Source: Beroe forskalii
Taxonomy: Eukaryota > Ctenophora > Nuda > Beroida > Beroidae
Direction: 5' to 3'
Length of the DNA: 64,000 nt
NCBI GenBank assembly: GCA_011033025.1
Contig: WFMF01000641.1
Span: 1-64,000 of the forward strand
Shown piece by piece: positions 49,301-56,151 of this stretch. Position numbers and translations under genes: made by a program. Below the pieces are notes generated by a model. The model did not search any database, was not told the origin of the DNA, and saw nothing but the letters and a program-made list of their open reading frames with translations. Within the stretch, counting starts at the first letter, position 1, and every line of letters begins with the position of its first letter.

Positions 49301-51276
49301 CCAATCCAGTAACACTGCTCTGAAGTACTGCTTGATATGAGGATGGTTCATTACCCCCAACTTAGCAGGGTGTCTTACTTCTTCCTGTCACGAGAAGTTT
49401 CAAAGTTAAGATGAATTTGATAGCACCATTCTTCCTGAAACATTTTCTACTGATCAGTTCATTTGAGATCAGCTGAAAGCTATTCTACTTAATGCTATTA
49501 ATTCTAAACATTCAAGACAAACCTGCTGTTTGAGCCCTTCCCAAACTTTATCATTGGGAGCAAAGTCGAGAGAAGGTAGTGGAATGACAGGGCCAGGGAT
49601 CTCACTATTTCGTGATGGGGAGTCCTGATTTAGGGAGAAAATATACAATATTAACGATCATTGTTAACTTTGAAACAGCAACTTAGTTGACCGCAATACC
49701 ATTACTACCTGTTGTCAAAGAATCAAATATCAAACAAGTCTTATTTAAATTTAGGTGTAAACAATAATACAGGGTTTCAGGTTCATTCAGCATAAAACAT
49801 TAAATTAAAGCAATGAATAATGCTACCCAGAATCGCAAATTCAATATCACATACAAATATAAGAATTAGTGACTTGCAATAGAAATGATATGTTACACAA
49901 AGGGATCACATCATCAACATTGGTAAGGATGGTGAGTTGATGATGCTGAACTAAGTACTTATATTATGTAACACTACCTCTCCAAAAGGTGGAGTAGGAA
50001 GTTCAGGTCTGATTTTAGGGGTGTCCTCCCACGCACTTCCCACTGTGTGGTCAATGTACCTTCTCTTGGAATTCTGGGGTTTGAAGCATTAAAATAAGAA
50101 AACTGCCAAAATGAATTAACATTTTAAATACCTAGGTATACAAATCTGATGCCTCATATAACATATTCTGTTCTTTTGGTTGAAAGACGTTCCCCTGTGA
50201 AATCTGCATCACCATAACCTAGCATTTACAGCTAATCCAATGCCCCTGTGAACAAATTACATGGTCCTAATTTAAAGTCCAGAAAATTAGTTCATACTTT
50301 CATATACTGAACTACCTTATATACCCTAATGCAAGGGCGTAGCCAGGGGGAGGCGACACAGGTGGCTGCCTCCCCCTTTTCGGATGGAAAACGTGAAAAT
50401 TTTGTTAAGATAAGTGCTTTGACCCAAGCAAAATAGGAAATCAACAGGTTTTAATTCAACTTGCCACCCCCTCTTTAAAAATCTGGCTATGCCCCTGCCC
50501 CAATGAAACACAGTGCACTAGAAACATGTGAATTTGTTAAGCAAAGTCTACCAAATAAAGCTCTTTAATCATCTGTCAGATACTTTGCCGGATAAGAATT
50601 AATTATAGCCACCTTGACAAAAAATCATGACTGTATTTGTATCCCAAAGATAATCATAGTTCAAGTTATTCATGCAAGAAATGCCCAGAATTGACTGATA
50701 TCATTATGGAGGAAGCATCATAACATTTGTAAATTCCACACTTAATTGAATCAAAAGCAGTTACTTGCAACAAAAATGACTCACCGAACTGGTGGAAGGA
50801 GTTTGCTTGGTTTGCAAGGGTTTAAAGTGTGACTGCAATGTGGTTTGATGAGTGGGGACCAGGCTCCCACTACACTGTGTACCATCACGACCCAAAGATG
50901 AAGTACCAGAAGCACTGGCACCATTGGAGCGAATACTCGTGACACATTTCTTTTTAGACCCTTCCTGTGACATGCATTAATGGTAGAGAATTACTACATC
51001 AGTTTCAATTCCACCCTCTTAGTGCAAAGTGTATGGGTTTGATTTCATATTTGAGAATTTTTTTGTTTCACTGAAATGATCAATCACTTCAAACCCCTTA
51101 GTTTGTATATCAAGTCATGAATTAGGTCTTGGAAAATGCCACACACACTAGAATCAATAAAAATTTGGGGATAATTATCCAACATGCTCAACTTCTTAAC
51201 ACTGAATATAAAATATGAATAATACCTGAGCCAAGGCAGTAGACTTCCGCTTGGAAACTTTTCCTCCACGAATCAT
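25272..51276 (-). CDS. Cyclin E, 12 coding exons
   Basis: Cyclin E activates CDK2 at G1/S, in the nucleus. I joined 12 exons on the minus strand, all with AG acceptors, GT donors and consistent phase: 51276-51226, 50964-50785, 50073-49978, 49624-49523, 49384-49292, 49095-49034, 47683-47599, 27600-27505, 26892-26746, 26464-26300, 26131-26012, 25382-25272. They give 1,308 nt and 435 residues, close to human cyclin E1 (410). Diagnostic parts are a basic N-terminal stretch (KVSKRK), the cyclin box with FRAVLLDWLVE (the MRAIL patch region), LNRETYYLSMDYIDR, LQLVGVTALHMAAKLEEIYPP, SWLNLYLQ-like text (here TWLNLYLQ) and HHIQTH. The C-terminus carries LTPPST, matching the Fbw7 phosphodegron of cyclin E. 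A further 5' exon is possible. The ~20-kb intron contains two plus-strand genes. Confidence 0.93.
25505..25975 (-). repeat. ~16-bp minisatellite in a cyclin E intron
   Basis: About 29 copies of GGGCGGAGTGGTGTCA and variants (plus-strand reading) lie between the exons at 25382 and 26012. The ORFs across them are periodic (WCQGGVVSG-like) and not genes. Confidence 0.92.
26012..26131 (-). CDS. Cyclin E exon 11
   Basis: Forty codons, phase 0: VLKNYPAQRLKDFNVKKKDR then HHIQTHFNALPLLQEVFDLQ. It corresponds to human LKHFRGVADEDAHNIQTH, just after the cyclin fold. Confidence 0.92.
26300..26464 (-). CDS. Cyclin E exon 10
   Basis: Fifty-five codons, phase 0: LIDLCSLDVQSVQFRPSMIA through VTGYNWEDLISCRHWMQPYAQ. 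It matches human [20 protein letters not shown] and [20 protein letters not shown], the second cyclin fold. Confidence 0.95.
26712..26769 (-). repeat. 29-bp tandem duplication across the cyclin E exon 9 donor
   Basis: The units 26741-26769 and 26712-26740 are nearly identical (three mismatches) and each contains ATCCAG|GTTAG or ATTATCCAG|GTTAG on the minus strand. There are therefore two adjacent 5' splice sites. Because 29 is not a multiple of three, use of the distal site would shift the frame; the proximal site joins in phase to the exon at 26464. Confidence 0.92.
26746..26892 (-). CDS. Cyclin E exon 9
   Basis: Forty-nine codons, phase 0: VLDWKLAALTVNTWLNLYLQ through to QSDFVKIIQ. It matches the [20 protein letters not shown] region. 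Both edges of this exon are duplicated nearby (see the repeats at 26712-26769 and 26904-27290). Confidence 0.94.
26904..27485 (-). repeat. Mixed minisatellite carrying copies of the exon 9 acceptor
   Basis: GAGTGGTGTCA repeats of the same family as 25505-25975 fill the intron between exons 8 and 9. Embedded at about 26994-27030 and 27248-27290 are diverged copies of the exon 9 start with its acceptor (plus-strand CTTCCAGTCTAACACCTGTA at 26878). The array unit therefore once included the exon edge. Confidence 0.85.
27505..27600 (-). CDS. Cyclin E exon 8
   Basis: Thirty-two codons, phase 0: EIYPPSCVMFSEVTNGACSK then EDMWQMELDMMK. Human is [20 protein letters not shown]. Acceptor CCTTTTCAG, donor AAG|GTAGGG. 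Confidence 0.95.
27784..27832. repeat. CCAAT-arm palindrome, second good copy
   Basis: ATTGACCAATCAGCGCTCGA at the left is mirrored by ACTCGTGCGCTGATTGGG at the right. Same family as 24667-24719; it lies in the large cyclin E intron, with a diverged copy just upstream (27645-27710). Confidence 0.75.
29245..29370. mobile_element. Diverged copy of the 22570 foldback family
   Basis: GAGGGCTCCATAAAGACGCGCAA and, inverted, CGATCTGCATACACATATAT recur here in the same order as at 22570-22735. The internal arms are partly deleted. Confidence 0.6.
29810..30400 (-). other. GC-richer block with overlapping minus-strand ORFs, unidentified
   Basis: Base composition rises clearly above its surroundings, and three overlapping minus-strand ORFs of 73-94 residues run through it in different frames (for example one with PRWISPIASAQHSELLEVTE). 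I recognise no domain and the frames do not join through clear splice sites. It could be a decayed retroelement or an old pseudogene fragment. Confidence 0.35.
32045..32500 (-). repeat. ~58-bp tandem repeat
   Basis: About seven copies of a unit containing GAGTAATTCATGATTTGAGC, TCCTT, GAGAATGCATCCTCGAAATG and GAGTAAATG. Periodic peptides on the minus strand (SSNHELLSIYSISR) are repeat translation. Confidence 0.9.
33140..33425 (+). other. Possible 5' exon of the DEG/ENaC gene (proline-rich)
   Basis: This stretch has coding-like composition, with PPPPPNALSDLPPPNIPE in one frame and MPPQSMRPPTANPSTGAG in another, and ends in TATTATCAG|GTGGG, a donor-like site 185 bp before the channel's acceptor at 33610. 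DEG/ENaC subunits have a cytosolic N-terminus before TM1, which could be encoded here. The frames disagree, so this is only a candidate. Confidence 0.3.
33593..35419 (+). CDS. DEG/ENaC sodium channel subunit
   Basis: Trimeric, amiloride-type channel subunit of the plasma membrane. From the ATG at 33593 there are 608 residues. TM1 lies at about 20-42 (AIWFIVILFLSGFTFYMVYR), followed by the family motif LPAITICNINPFN (62-74). The extracellular Cys pattern includes RECVQRQKLDVLMDRCGCVP (276-295), CGYVEQYYC (422-430) and CPEPC (448-452). TM2 at about 531-555 carries the selectivity-filter triplet as GFS (536-538). A 57-residue charged insert (338-394) is flanked by furin-like RRKR (334-337) and RFKR (391-394). 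An acceptor CTTCCAG at 33604-33610 may start the exon at V7, with the true N-terminus upstream. The gene lies inside the large cyclin E intron, on the opposite strand. Gating ligand unknown. Confidence 0.92.
   Translation: MVPIFQVIRVPGRPRWCRAIWFIVILFLSGFTFYMVYRLLYAYFQYSSYNKASVTWTNNVTLPAITICNINPFNYSRFREVENGSGRVEDFDTIMETLIFDNEDANAWELIDNSTWGDFLAFERENGSLALRFRDYLINTIFGFYDYEFQGLGYYIDFKDYHKFSQMTELGVCFELNDNGSLKQSAGGARGGLTIDMDAKHADYLFSTPTQGFKVYIRDQDETLMLDHGGYVVSPGTEVFLKVTAQEVKRLVEPHGTCEDKASRFAKYGLHYETVRECVQRQKLDVLMDRCGCVPWYLGDRLVTLNKTDILDEYIERIESLEGDDERFDIEGERRKRNVKNYSPFYKPWEDRGIFTDRKMDHQKLKENLKGKKRVGEDKEDEGVNEETMRRFKRDEDNVTSTPSPSTPTPVYKSSKYSHHICGYVEQYYCQRSLDTLIRDGDFTFEACPEPCLYHEFEVETSTTKFPPTREYYERFIKERVFLYSGLPSYEYIQENMARLHIYYDELKVENVEQTKAYDAQNFVAEFGGVVDLFIGFSFFTVFQLIEISIAWVINKITPKKKSKNSSEKPHNVMMEANGPGTIIENEAAVKMKYDLDEDLSNSSLTPL
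37390..38260 (+). repeat. ~150-bp diverged tandem repeat, about five copies
   Basis: The phrases AAAATCCTATTGAGATGACA, TACTGGATTTCATTCTCATC and TTCATTTCAAATACGG recur in the same order, with indels, from 37415 to 38260. No coding potential. It lies in the large cyclin E intron. Confidence 0.8.
38526..38568. repeat. Dispersed TGACGTCA-bounded element (representative copy)
   Basis: TACGTCAT, then CATTTCACCATAGTAAACCC, then TGATAATGACGTCA: two palindromic ACGTCA boxes about 35 bp apart. The same arrangement, in either orientation, recurs near 18530, 20735, 20918, 29520, 29600, 31068, 40897, 41576, 42568, 43555, 43612, 49910 and 59651. Confidence 0.75.
39918..40755 (+). repeat. ~43-bp minisatellite, about 19 copies
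   Basis: The unit is close to CCTTGACGAGTGATGACCAG, CCCCTCCTACTCCTACCACG, CCTT. Central copies are the most alike; the edges are diverged. It lies in the large cyclin E intron. Confidence 0.9.
45899..46954 (+). CDS. Class A (rhodopsin-like) G protein-coupled receptor, intronless
   Basis: Seven-pass plasma-membrane receptor of 351 residues with its ATG in a good context (TACCATGG). Near the N-terminus is a glycosylation sequon, NQT (3-5). Visible landmarks: GN at 42-43 (TM1), LAVAD 69-73 (TM2), Cys100 and Cys175 for the TM3-ECL2 disulfide, SWVPY 247-251 (TM6), and NPILY 283-287 (TM7), followed by the helix-8-like RRFGSYLRKSLRDLFCC. The DRY motif is replaced by YRL (124-126), keeping the Arg. 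The C-tail is short and Lys/Glu-rich. Ligand and subfamily are not recognisable. The gene sits inside the large cyclin E intron on the opposite strand. The single-exon structure fits many invertebrate GPCR expansions or an old retrocopy. Confidence 0.92.
   Translation: MENQTSLSSSDPGDPSEIHFTSSQLIPLSIFCFFVTIFGTFGNCTVLYSSIRYNAIKLDKVSVIFVQNLAVADILYTICVIFPQMVTYFAGGWVLGKIWCFINAQISFIPGSVNALTVLLITSYRLRLITDPFYSISTNIARAASLVTWIVGTAGTIISLAYSSSSQFSPTNAKCMTSVYVHDQGAMILQIAITVIVMVPLVVITVENVILCVFAVKSSRKHSEHHTFDNYKALVLVCSLSGVFIISWVPYVLFSIMKMKHIKTSLAVDLLSIHCIFINSVANPILYSITNRRFGSYLRKSLRDLFCCAQLKASDLILSSAAARHAEDVGYEVKSGEVKSKEVQKKVPIFK
46898..47127 (+). repeat. GPCR C-terminal coding end repeated three times
   Basis: Copy 1 (46898-46954) encodes KSGEVKSKEVQKKVPIFK and the stop. 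Copy 2 (46974-47030), 76 bp later in the 3'UTR, still encodes KSGEVKSKEVQKKAPIFK and a stop in its own frame. Copy 3 (about 47040-47127) is diverged and partly expanded. The duplicated unit includes the stop codon. Confidence 0.9.
47599..47683 (-). CDS. Cyclin E exon 7
   Basis: One base plus 28 codons: FLSKRHDITKDKLQLVGVTA and LHMAAKLE, matching human KTLLQLIGVTSLFIAAKLE. The donor CTCGAG|GTGAGTG opens the ~20-kb intron. The next exon, at 27600, begins EIYPP, the exact continuation of AAKLE in cyclin E. Confidence 0.95.
47925..48650. repeat. ~370-bp tandem duplication in a cyclin E intron
   Basis: The first copy starts CACACAGGAAATTGGTTAAC near 47925 and the second CACACAGGAAATTGGTTGAC near 48312. 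Both run through a poly-G tract, GGAATCGTGAAATTAAATCA, CCCTGAAAATTAATTGACAT and a second A/G tract to GTAGTGTGTGATAAATG. They differ by several indels. Confidence 0.9.
49034..49095 (-). CDS. Cyclin E exon 6
   Basis: Sixty-two bases, VAEQSCLNRETYYLSMDYID plus two bases of an Arg codon. It matches human [20 protein letters not shown]. The split Arg codon (AG|G) is completed by the next exon. Confidence 0.93.
49292..49384 (-). CDS. Cyclin E exon 5: start of the cyclin box
   Basis: Thirty-one codons, phase 0, EEVRHPAKLGVMNHPHIKQY then FRAVLLDWLVE. FRAVL replaces the usual MRAIL hydrophobic patch that docks RxL substrates; the LLDWL that follows is intact. Confidence 0.93.
49523..49624 (-). CDS. 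Cyclin E exon 4
   Basis: Thirty-four codons, phase 0, from DSPSRNSEIPGP to DKVWEGLKQQ. The VW(E/K) segment matches the lead-in to the cyclin box (human EEVWKIMLNKE). Confidence 0.88.
49978..50073 (-). CDS. Cyclin E exon 3
   Basis: Thirty-two codons, phase 0, NSKRRYIDHTVGSAWEDTPK through to ELPTPPFGE. The LPTPP motif sits where vertebrate cyclin E has its N-terminal Thr-Pro degron (IPTP). The equivalence is inferred from position and motif only. Confidence 0.87.
50785..50964 (-). CDS. Cyclin E exon 2
   Basis: Sixty codons, phase 0 at both ends, from EGSKKKCVTSIRS to KQTPSTSS. It is a Ser/Thr-rich, probably disordered N-terminal region, as in other cyclin E proteins. Acceptor GTCACAG, donor AGTTCG|GTGAGTC. 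Confidence 0.85.
51226..51276 (-). CDS. Cyclin E exon 1 (start)
   Basis: It reads MIRGGKVSKRKSTALAQ up to the donor GGCTCAG|GTATTATTC. The basic cluster KVSKRK is a plausible nuclear localisation signal. This is the first ATG in the frame, but the frame stays open for a few codons upstream past a TAG|C acceptor-like site, so translation could begin in an earlier exon. Confidence 0.7.
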
Positions 51277-51529
51277 ACTTCTTCTACCAGCTAGTGATAC
51301 AATGATGATATTCAGGATAAAATAAAGATAAATGTTGGCATTAAATCAACATAACTATTCATATTAATCTTCTCATCAAAATTTTTCACTAGAATTAAGT
51401 ATCCTCAGGTCGACATAACTGCAATATATAACTTTCTCATTACACAACACATTCATGTGCATGTAACACAAATAATTAAAAACAGAAAACTGTGGGGTCC
51501 CCCTCATTCAATGATGTAAGCAAAAAGTG

Positions 51530-51830
51530 GTCAGTTGGTGTATTAGTATCTAGTCTAGCTCTTGATTGAAGATCCTGGGTTCCACTCCCTGCCGTTCCCA
51601 CTGAGCTATGGGTGAAAGATACCTGGGTATCTCAAGCCTATGCAGTCAGACAGTTCACTCAGCTGAGCATACAGGAAACTGTATGGGAGGGTTAAGTAAA
51701 CAAAGTTTTAAGTAAACAAAGTTTTTAAAGTTAAATGATATGAAGTGCTGATATGAAGTGCTGCCCATTGCAGTGAAGTCTCGGGAAAATAAAGTATGGA
51801 TTACACTTCCAAAACCACTACTGGCTTGAT
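51530..51830 (+). mobile_element. tRNA-derived SINE, copy 2
   Basis: Box A TGGTGTATTAG (51536-51546) and a box B-like GTTCCACTC (51579-51587) open a body shared with 16684-16915: CACTGAGCTATGGGTGAAAG, AAGCCTATGCAG, CAGGAAACTGTATGGGAGGG, then GTCTCGGGAAAATAAAGTAT. A short A-rich internal duplication interrupts it near 51690-51760. Confidence 0.82.
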
Positions 51831-52494
51831 TACACTTGAATCCTTTGATTCCTGTCATTGGCCATATGGCTGATGGAATAAAGTAAACCTTCAAAAAAGG
51901 GAAAATCAAAAAACAGAAATAAACCTTTCAATTATCTTCACTCTGTATTGCTACCAACATCTTAAGTTTACTTAAGTATCATGTGCCACTGGGATATTTG
52001 ATGATTCTTTAATTTTTGTATCAGAACTATGCTGAAATGTCATGATAAGATAAGGTAAGATAATATTTTTGACATAACATCAACTCAAATACTCAAACTC
52101 AGTTCACCATATTATATCACTACATTAAGCACCCTTATGTCGAGGTACCCACAATAAATTACTAAATGCATAAACTTCCAGTGATGAATTCAGAAGATTC
52201 ATTTGCCCTAACCAGGGCCCTGGTTACGCGCAAGACACCCTTGGTTAGGGGAAAAGATTCATATTCTGCATGCCTAAAATTAATATATCTGTATTAGGAC
52301 ATTTCTACTGCAACTGGGTCATCTTGATATTGGTTATTACCTTAATGAATTCGAATAAATAAATAGCTTGCAATATGGCTCACAAAAAACTTTCAAAATT
52401 AACTCTTTTGCAGATTTTCTAATTCTCTCTGATTGGTGTCTCGAAAAAAGTCTTCTTTTTGATTTGAATAAATTTTTGATTAAATAGGGAGTCA

Positions 52495-52970
52495 CACCAA
52501 TTTTAAGTGCGCGGCGCGTCGCGTCGTTAATTGCCCCTCAGCCCGGCCCCTGGTTAAGGGAAGCTGAGATGAGATTCAGTTGCTTAACACGTATATCTCG
52601 CTCTAACCAGCGTCCAGCGCCCTGGTTTCGTGTATAGCATGCGCGGCGCGACGCCGCCACAAGCGTATCGCTCGACACCCTTGGTTAGAGGAAACGAACG
52701 CGGACGCGGACGCATATATACTTAATATTCGTGTGGCACGGCGTTGCTAAACACGTATATCCCTGTTTGCGACGCAAACTTGCTAAACACGTATATCCCT
52801 GTCTGCGTTGCGCGGCGCGCTTCCTCAGGGTAGCGCCGCGCGCGTACACACACCTATGCGGGCTTAGGAAAACGCAAACAGGGATATACGCGTTGCGCGG
52901 CACGCTTCCTCTGCAGGGAAGCGCCGCGCGCGTACACACACCTATGCTGGCTTAGGAACCGCCATCCAGT
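52495..52970. promoter_or_regulatory. CpG-rich, internally repeated block between divergent genes
   Basis: This is the GC/CpG peak of the area, dense in GCGCGGCGCG and containing direct and inverted copies of AACACGTATATCCCTGT(C/T)TGCG and GCGCGCTTCCTC. A related phrase, CACCCTTGGTTAG, appears at 52227 and 52676. It lies between the cyclin E start (minus, 51276) and the coiled-coil gene start (plus, 53991), so it could be a bidirectional promoter; the internal repeats equally allow a mobile element. The short ORFs across it are repeat-derived. Confidence 0.45.
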
Positions 52971-53990
52971 CAGAAGAAATAAACGGGCAACGCTCGTCGA
53001 ATTAAGTCGTGTAATAAAAAATAAAATTGGTAAAAATTAATGAGCACTTAATTAAGACATCATAAGATCATGATGTTATCAAACATGGGATCTTTCTCAT
53101 TTATGGAAATTTTTAGTAGACACTTACAGTAACATAACATTTATCTTCAATTGTGCTGCTGTTTAATTGAAATTTTGTTTAATTATTTATATTGTGCATT
53201 GGTGATTGGTGATTGTGATTGGTGATTTGTTTCACATTAATTTTATTGATTTTCAAAGCTTTGATATATAAAAAAGTGTACACTACTGAATCATCTAGGT
53301 AGGTTTCTCCAGTCTGACATAATTTTGTTTTCCAAATTAAGGAGTTATAAAAATAAGGTCAGTAAAAATTAATGAGCACTTAATAAAGTGTGAAATTCCA
53401 GTTCATTGCCTTACTTTAGTGATACCTTTAAATTTCATGCATTTAGTTTTATCAAAGTTATATTATTAGACACTTTTCCAACTCGATACTTGAATACCAG
53501 CATGATCCCTTTACTTATAACACTTGGAGTAAACAGAGACCAAAGAGCAATTTTCAGTTTCATTCAGGCAGGTGGTTTCTGCACTTTACAGTGCTACATC
53601 CTTTTTCAAGGGAGTGACTGCAAGTTGGGGGGTGCTACCTCATAAATATCTCTCGCAATTTAAACACCCCAGAAGCTGAGGTAGGTATTGGACTGATGAT
53701 GCCTGTAGCACACAATCTTTGTGTGCCTCACATAGATCCTGCTACTCTCCACATTGAATTACCTAAAGGGATCATGTTGGTGTTCAAGTACAGAGTTGAA
53801 GAAAAGTCTTGCAAATTGATGTCTTGAAGAAAATTTTCTTTATGATTTTCATTTTTCATATTGCTATTATTAAACATTCAAATTCAAATCATAGCATACA
53901 CAAACTTTTCAAGACCTTCACATGAATTTTTTCTATAATGCTAAAAGCTATGCTTTGAAAAATGCAAACAATAAGCTGTTTTATAGGACC

Positions 53991-55034
53991 ATGGCTACTG
54001 GAGAAACTCTGCTCCCAAGCATATCTGGGGATAGCTCAGTCACAACATTCAAGGTCTTATCTCCCAGGGGCAAAGCATCTGACCCTTCTCCCTCTCAGCG
54101 AATGGTTATTGAGGTTAGAAATAAAATCCTGCAGATTATCTGATACTGCATATGTCTATGCAACCAATGCAGTTGGACATTTCATGATTTAAAAATTCTT
54201 ACAAGATTGATTCTGGCACTATAATGTAATGTTTGAATTTGATAATTTATGTCATGTTTGTTAGAGATGCTTTAGATAGCAGAGTTAGGTTTGAAGATAC
54301 TCTCTTTAATAAACTGTGAATTCTAGAGAACTATAAAGTGTATTGTAAGTATTTAACATCTATTTATTTATGTGATCTTATCCTCTTATCATTTCACTAG
54401 GTGAGTTTTGCATAGTTATATCAATTTTGTTTGCAGTTGACTGAGCAGCTGAAGACCCTCAAGTGTGAGCTAGATAGTAGGGAGAATGATATTGCTCTAC
54501 TCAGGTGAGATTATTGATGAAGCAACAGCAAAGATCATGAACCAAGTACCTACCATGTATATGATTATCATGGAAATGAATGAATGAATGAATATTTGGT
54601 AAGTATTTGTATTCCTAAACCATTTGCTAGCTGTCACAAAGCCACTACCTCACCATTCCAAATAAAAGCTAATATCTATTACTTATGATTCAAACCTGAT
54701 TGATCCCCTCATATGACAATTATCACTTTATAAAATGGAATTGAGACCTGTGATTCAGGGCTTAAAACTTCCACAATTAAACAGTAAAAATGATACAGAT
54801 ACAAGAATTCCTATTGACATATCATGAACTAATTATTAATCATGGATAAATACTTAAATAGACCTCCATTGGAATATTCTACTCCACAAGAATTGTGTTC
54901 ACACAAGGAGTTGATCATGAACCTATTTCTCATTTTGACTTTAAAATCATTGCCAATGTTTTGTCAGGTCATCTAACTTCTCACTGGAAAGTGAAGTCAA
55001 GTCCACAAGGAATCAAATAGCTGGACACGCTCAG
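53991..55034 (+). CDS. Coiled-coil protein, N-terminal exons (53991-54113, 54437-54504, 54968-55034)
   Basis: Three exons with clean phase: MATGETLLPSISGDSSVTTF through QRMVIE; then LTEQLKTLKCELDSRENDIA and LL; then, after a split Arg, SSNFSLESEVKSTRNQIAGH and AQ. From about residue 36 the heptad pattern suggests a coiled coil. I do not recognise the family and cannot find the remaining exons. The gene is head-to-head with cyclin E, 2.7 kb away. Exons 2 and 3 occur again at 57677 and 58220, inside a segmental duplication. Confidence 0.7.
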
Positions 55035-55065
55035 GTAAAATAGCATTATATGAGTATACGACCCT

Positions 55066-55490
55066 ATTCATGGGCATAGATCAGAACAGCAACACTACAA
55101 GGGTGTTGCAGCATCGCCACGGTAATGCCATGGTGATGCAACAGCAATGCCATGGTGAAGCCATGAGTACACCACCATGGCACCATGAGGAAGCTACCAA
55201 GGCGCCATGCCAGGGTGATGCTATGATGACACCACAAAAAAGCCACGACAATGCCACTGTGAAGCCACGAGGCGTTTCTCTTGCAGCCTTTCCAAGACAG
55301 CATCACAGTGGCCTTCTAGTGGCATCACTGTGGTTTCACCATGGCACAGCCCTGGCCCCATGGTAGTTTCCTCGTGGCTTCAAAGTGGTATTATCGTGGC
55401 TTCAGTGTGACATTACCATGGTGCTGCTGTGGCGCCCTCATGGCGTTGCTGTTTTTATCTATGCCCCTATTCATTAGTAGGTAGGTAGGT
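55066..55490. repeat. Foldback block built from GCCATGGTGA-like units, copy 1
   Basis: The left edge GGGCATAGATCAGAACAGCA and right edge TGCTGTTTTTATCTATGCCC are inverted relative to each other. Between them, short units such as GCCATGGTGATGC in one orientation turn into the reverse orientation near 55270. A long imperfect hairpin is likely. The ORFs here (both strands) reflect the repeat. Confidence 0.8.
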
Positions 55491-56151
55491 ACTCATCATT
55501 CTACCGAATGAATACTACTAGCGTATGTAAAAATCTTCCATTATCATTATTCATTCTAAGATGTTTACACAAGCTGTTCCACACTCCACAGCCACAGTTC
55601 ATAGCAGGCCGTCATGCTGACTGCAATTTGTACCTTCATGTAACTTGATATTCCTCTGGAGTTATTAAACTTGCAATAAGTGATATGTGTGTACGGTGAA
55701 AATTCAATATTCAGTGCTTTCATTTAAATTGAAATTACCTTATAAGCTTGTTCTCTTTTTATTCATTGATGTTTGGGTATGTTGTGAACACTGCTGTTGT
55801 CTGAGGCACTGCTGTGTTACTGTAATATTACAACCCTTTGTGACCCTTCATTCTCTATGTATGTTATGATCTCTATCATATATTTGCAAACAAATATATC
55901 ATATAAAATTATGAATATAGGAAATGCCTTATTATAGGCAAATAAATCAGGTTATTTGGGACTATAATTCTAACCAGTAACCAGTATCTTGGACTGAAGT
56001 TCTTCAAGATTTCAAGGGTTCTATGGACTGAAATATACACTAAAATCCATTGAACTGCAAATCTGACGTTTAAAGGTTTAAACTATAATCATCTTAAATA
56101 GCTTTATTTTCTATAGCAAAGTACAACCAGATATCATAGGAGAATCAGCAG

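Noticed and set aside
52685-52955. Mirror-like ORFs rich in Arg/Ala on both strands
   Set aside because: Caused by CpG-rich direct and inverted repeats; no splice context or conserved motif.
55064-55366. ORFs of 80-98 codons on both strands (and 58310-58618)
   Set aside because: They come from the GCCATGGTGA-type foldback repeat and are symmetric on both strands.
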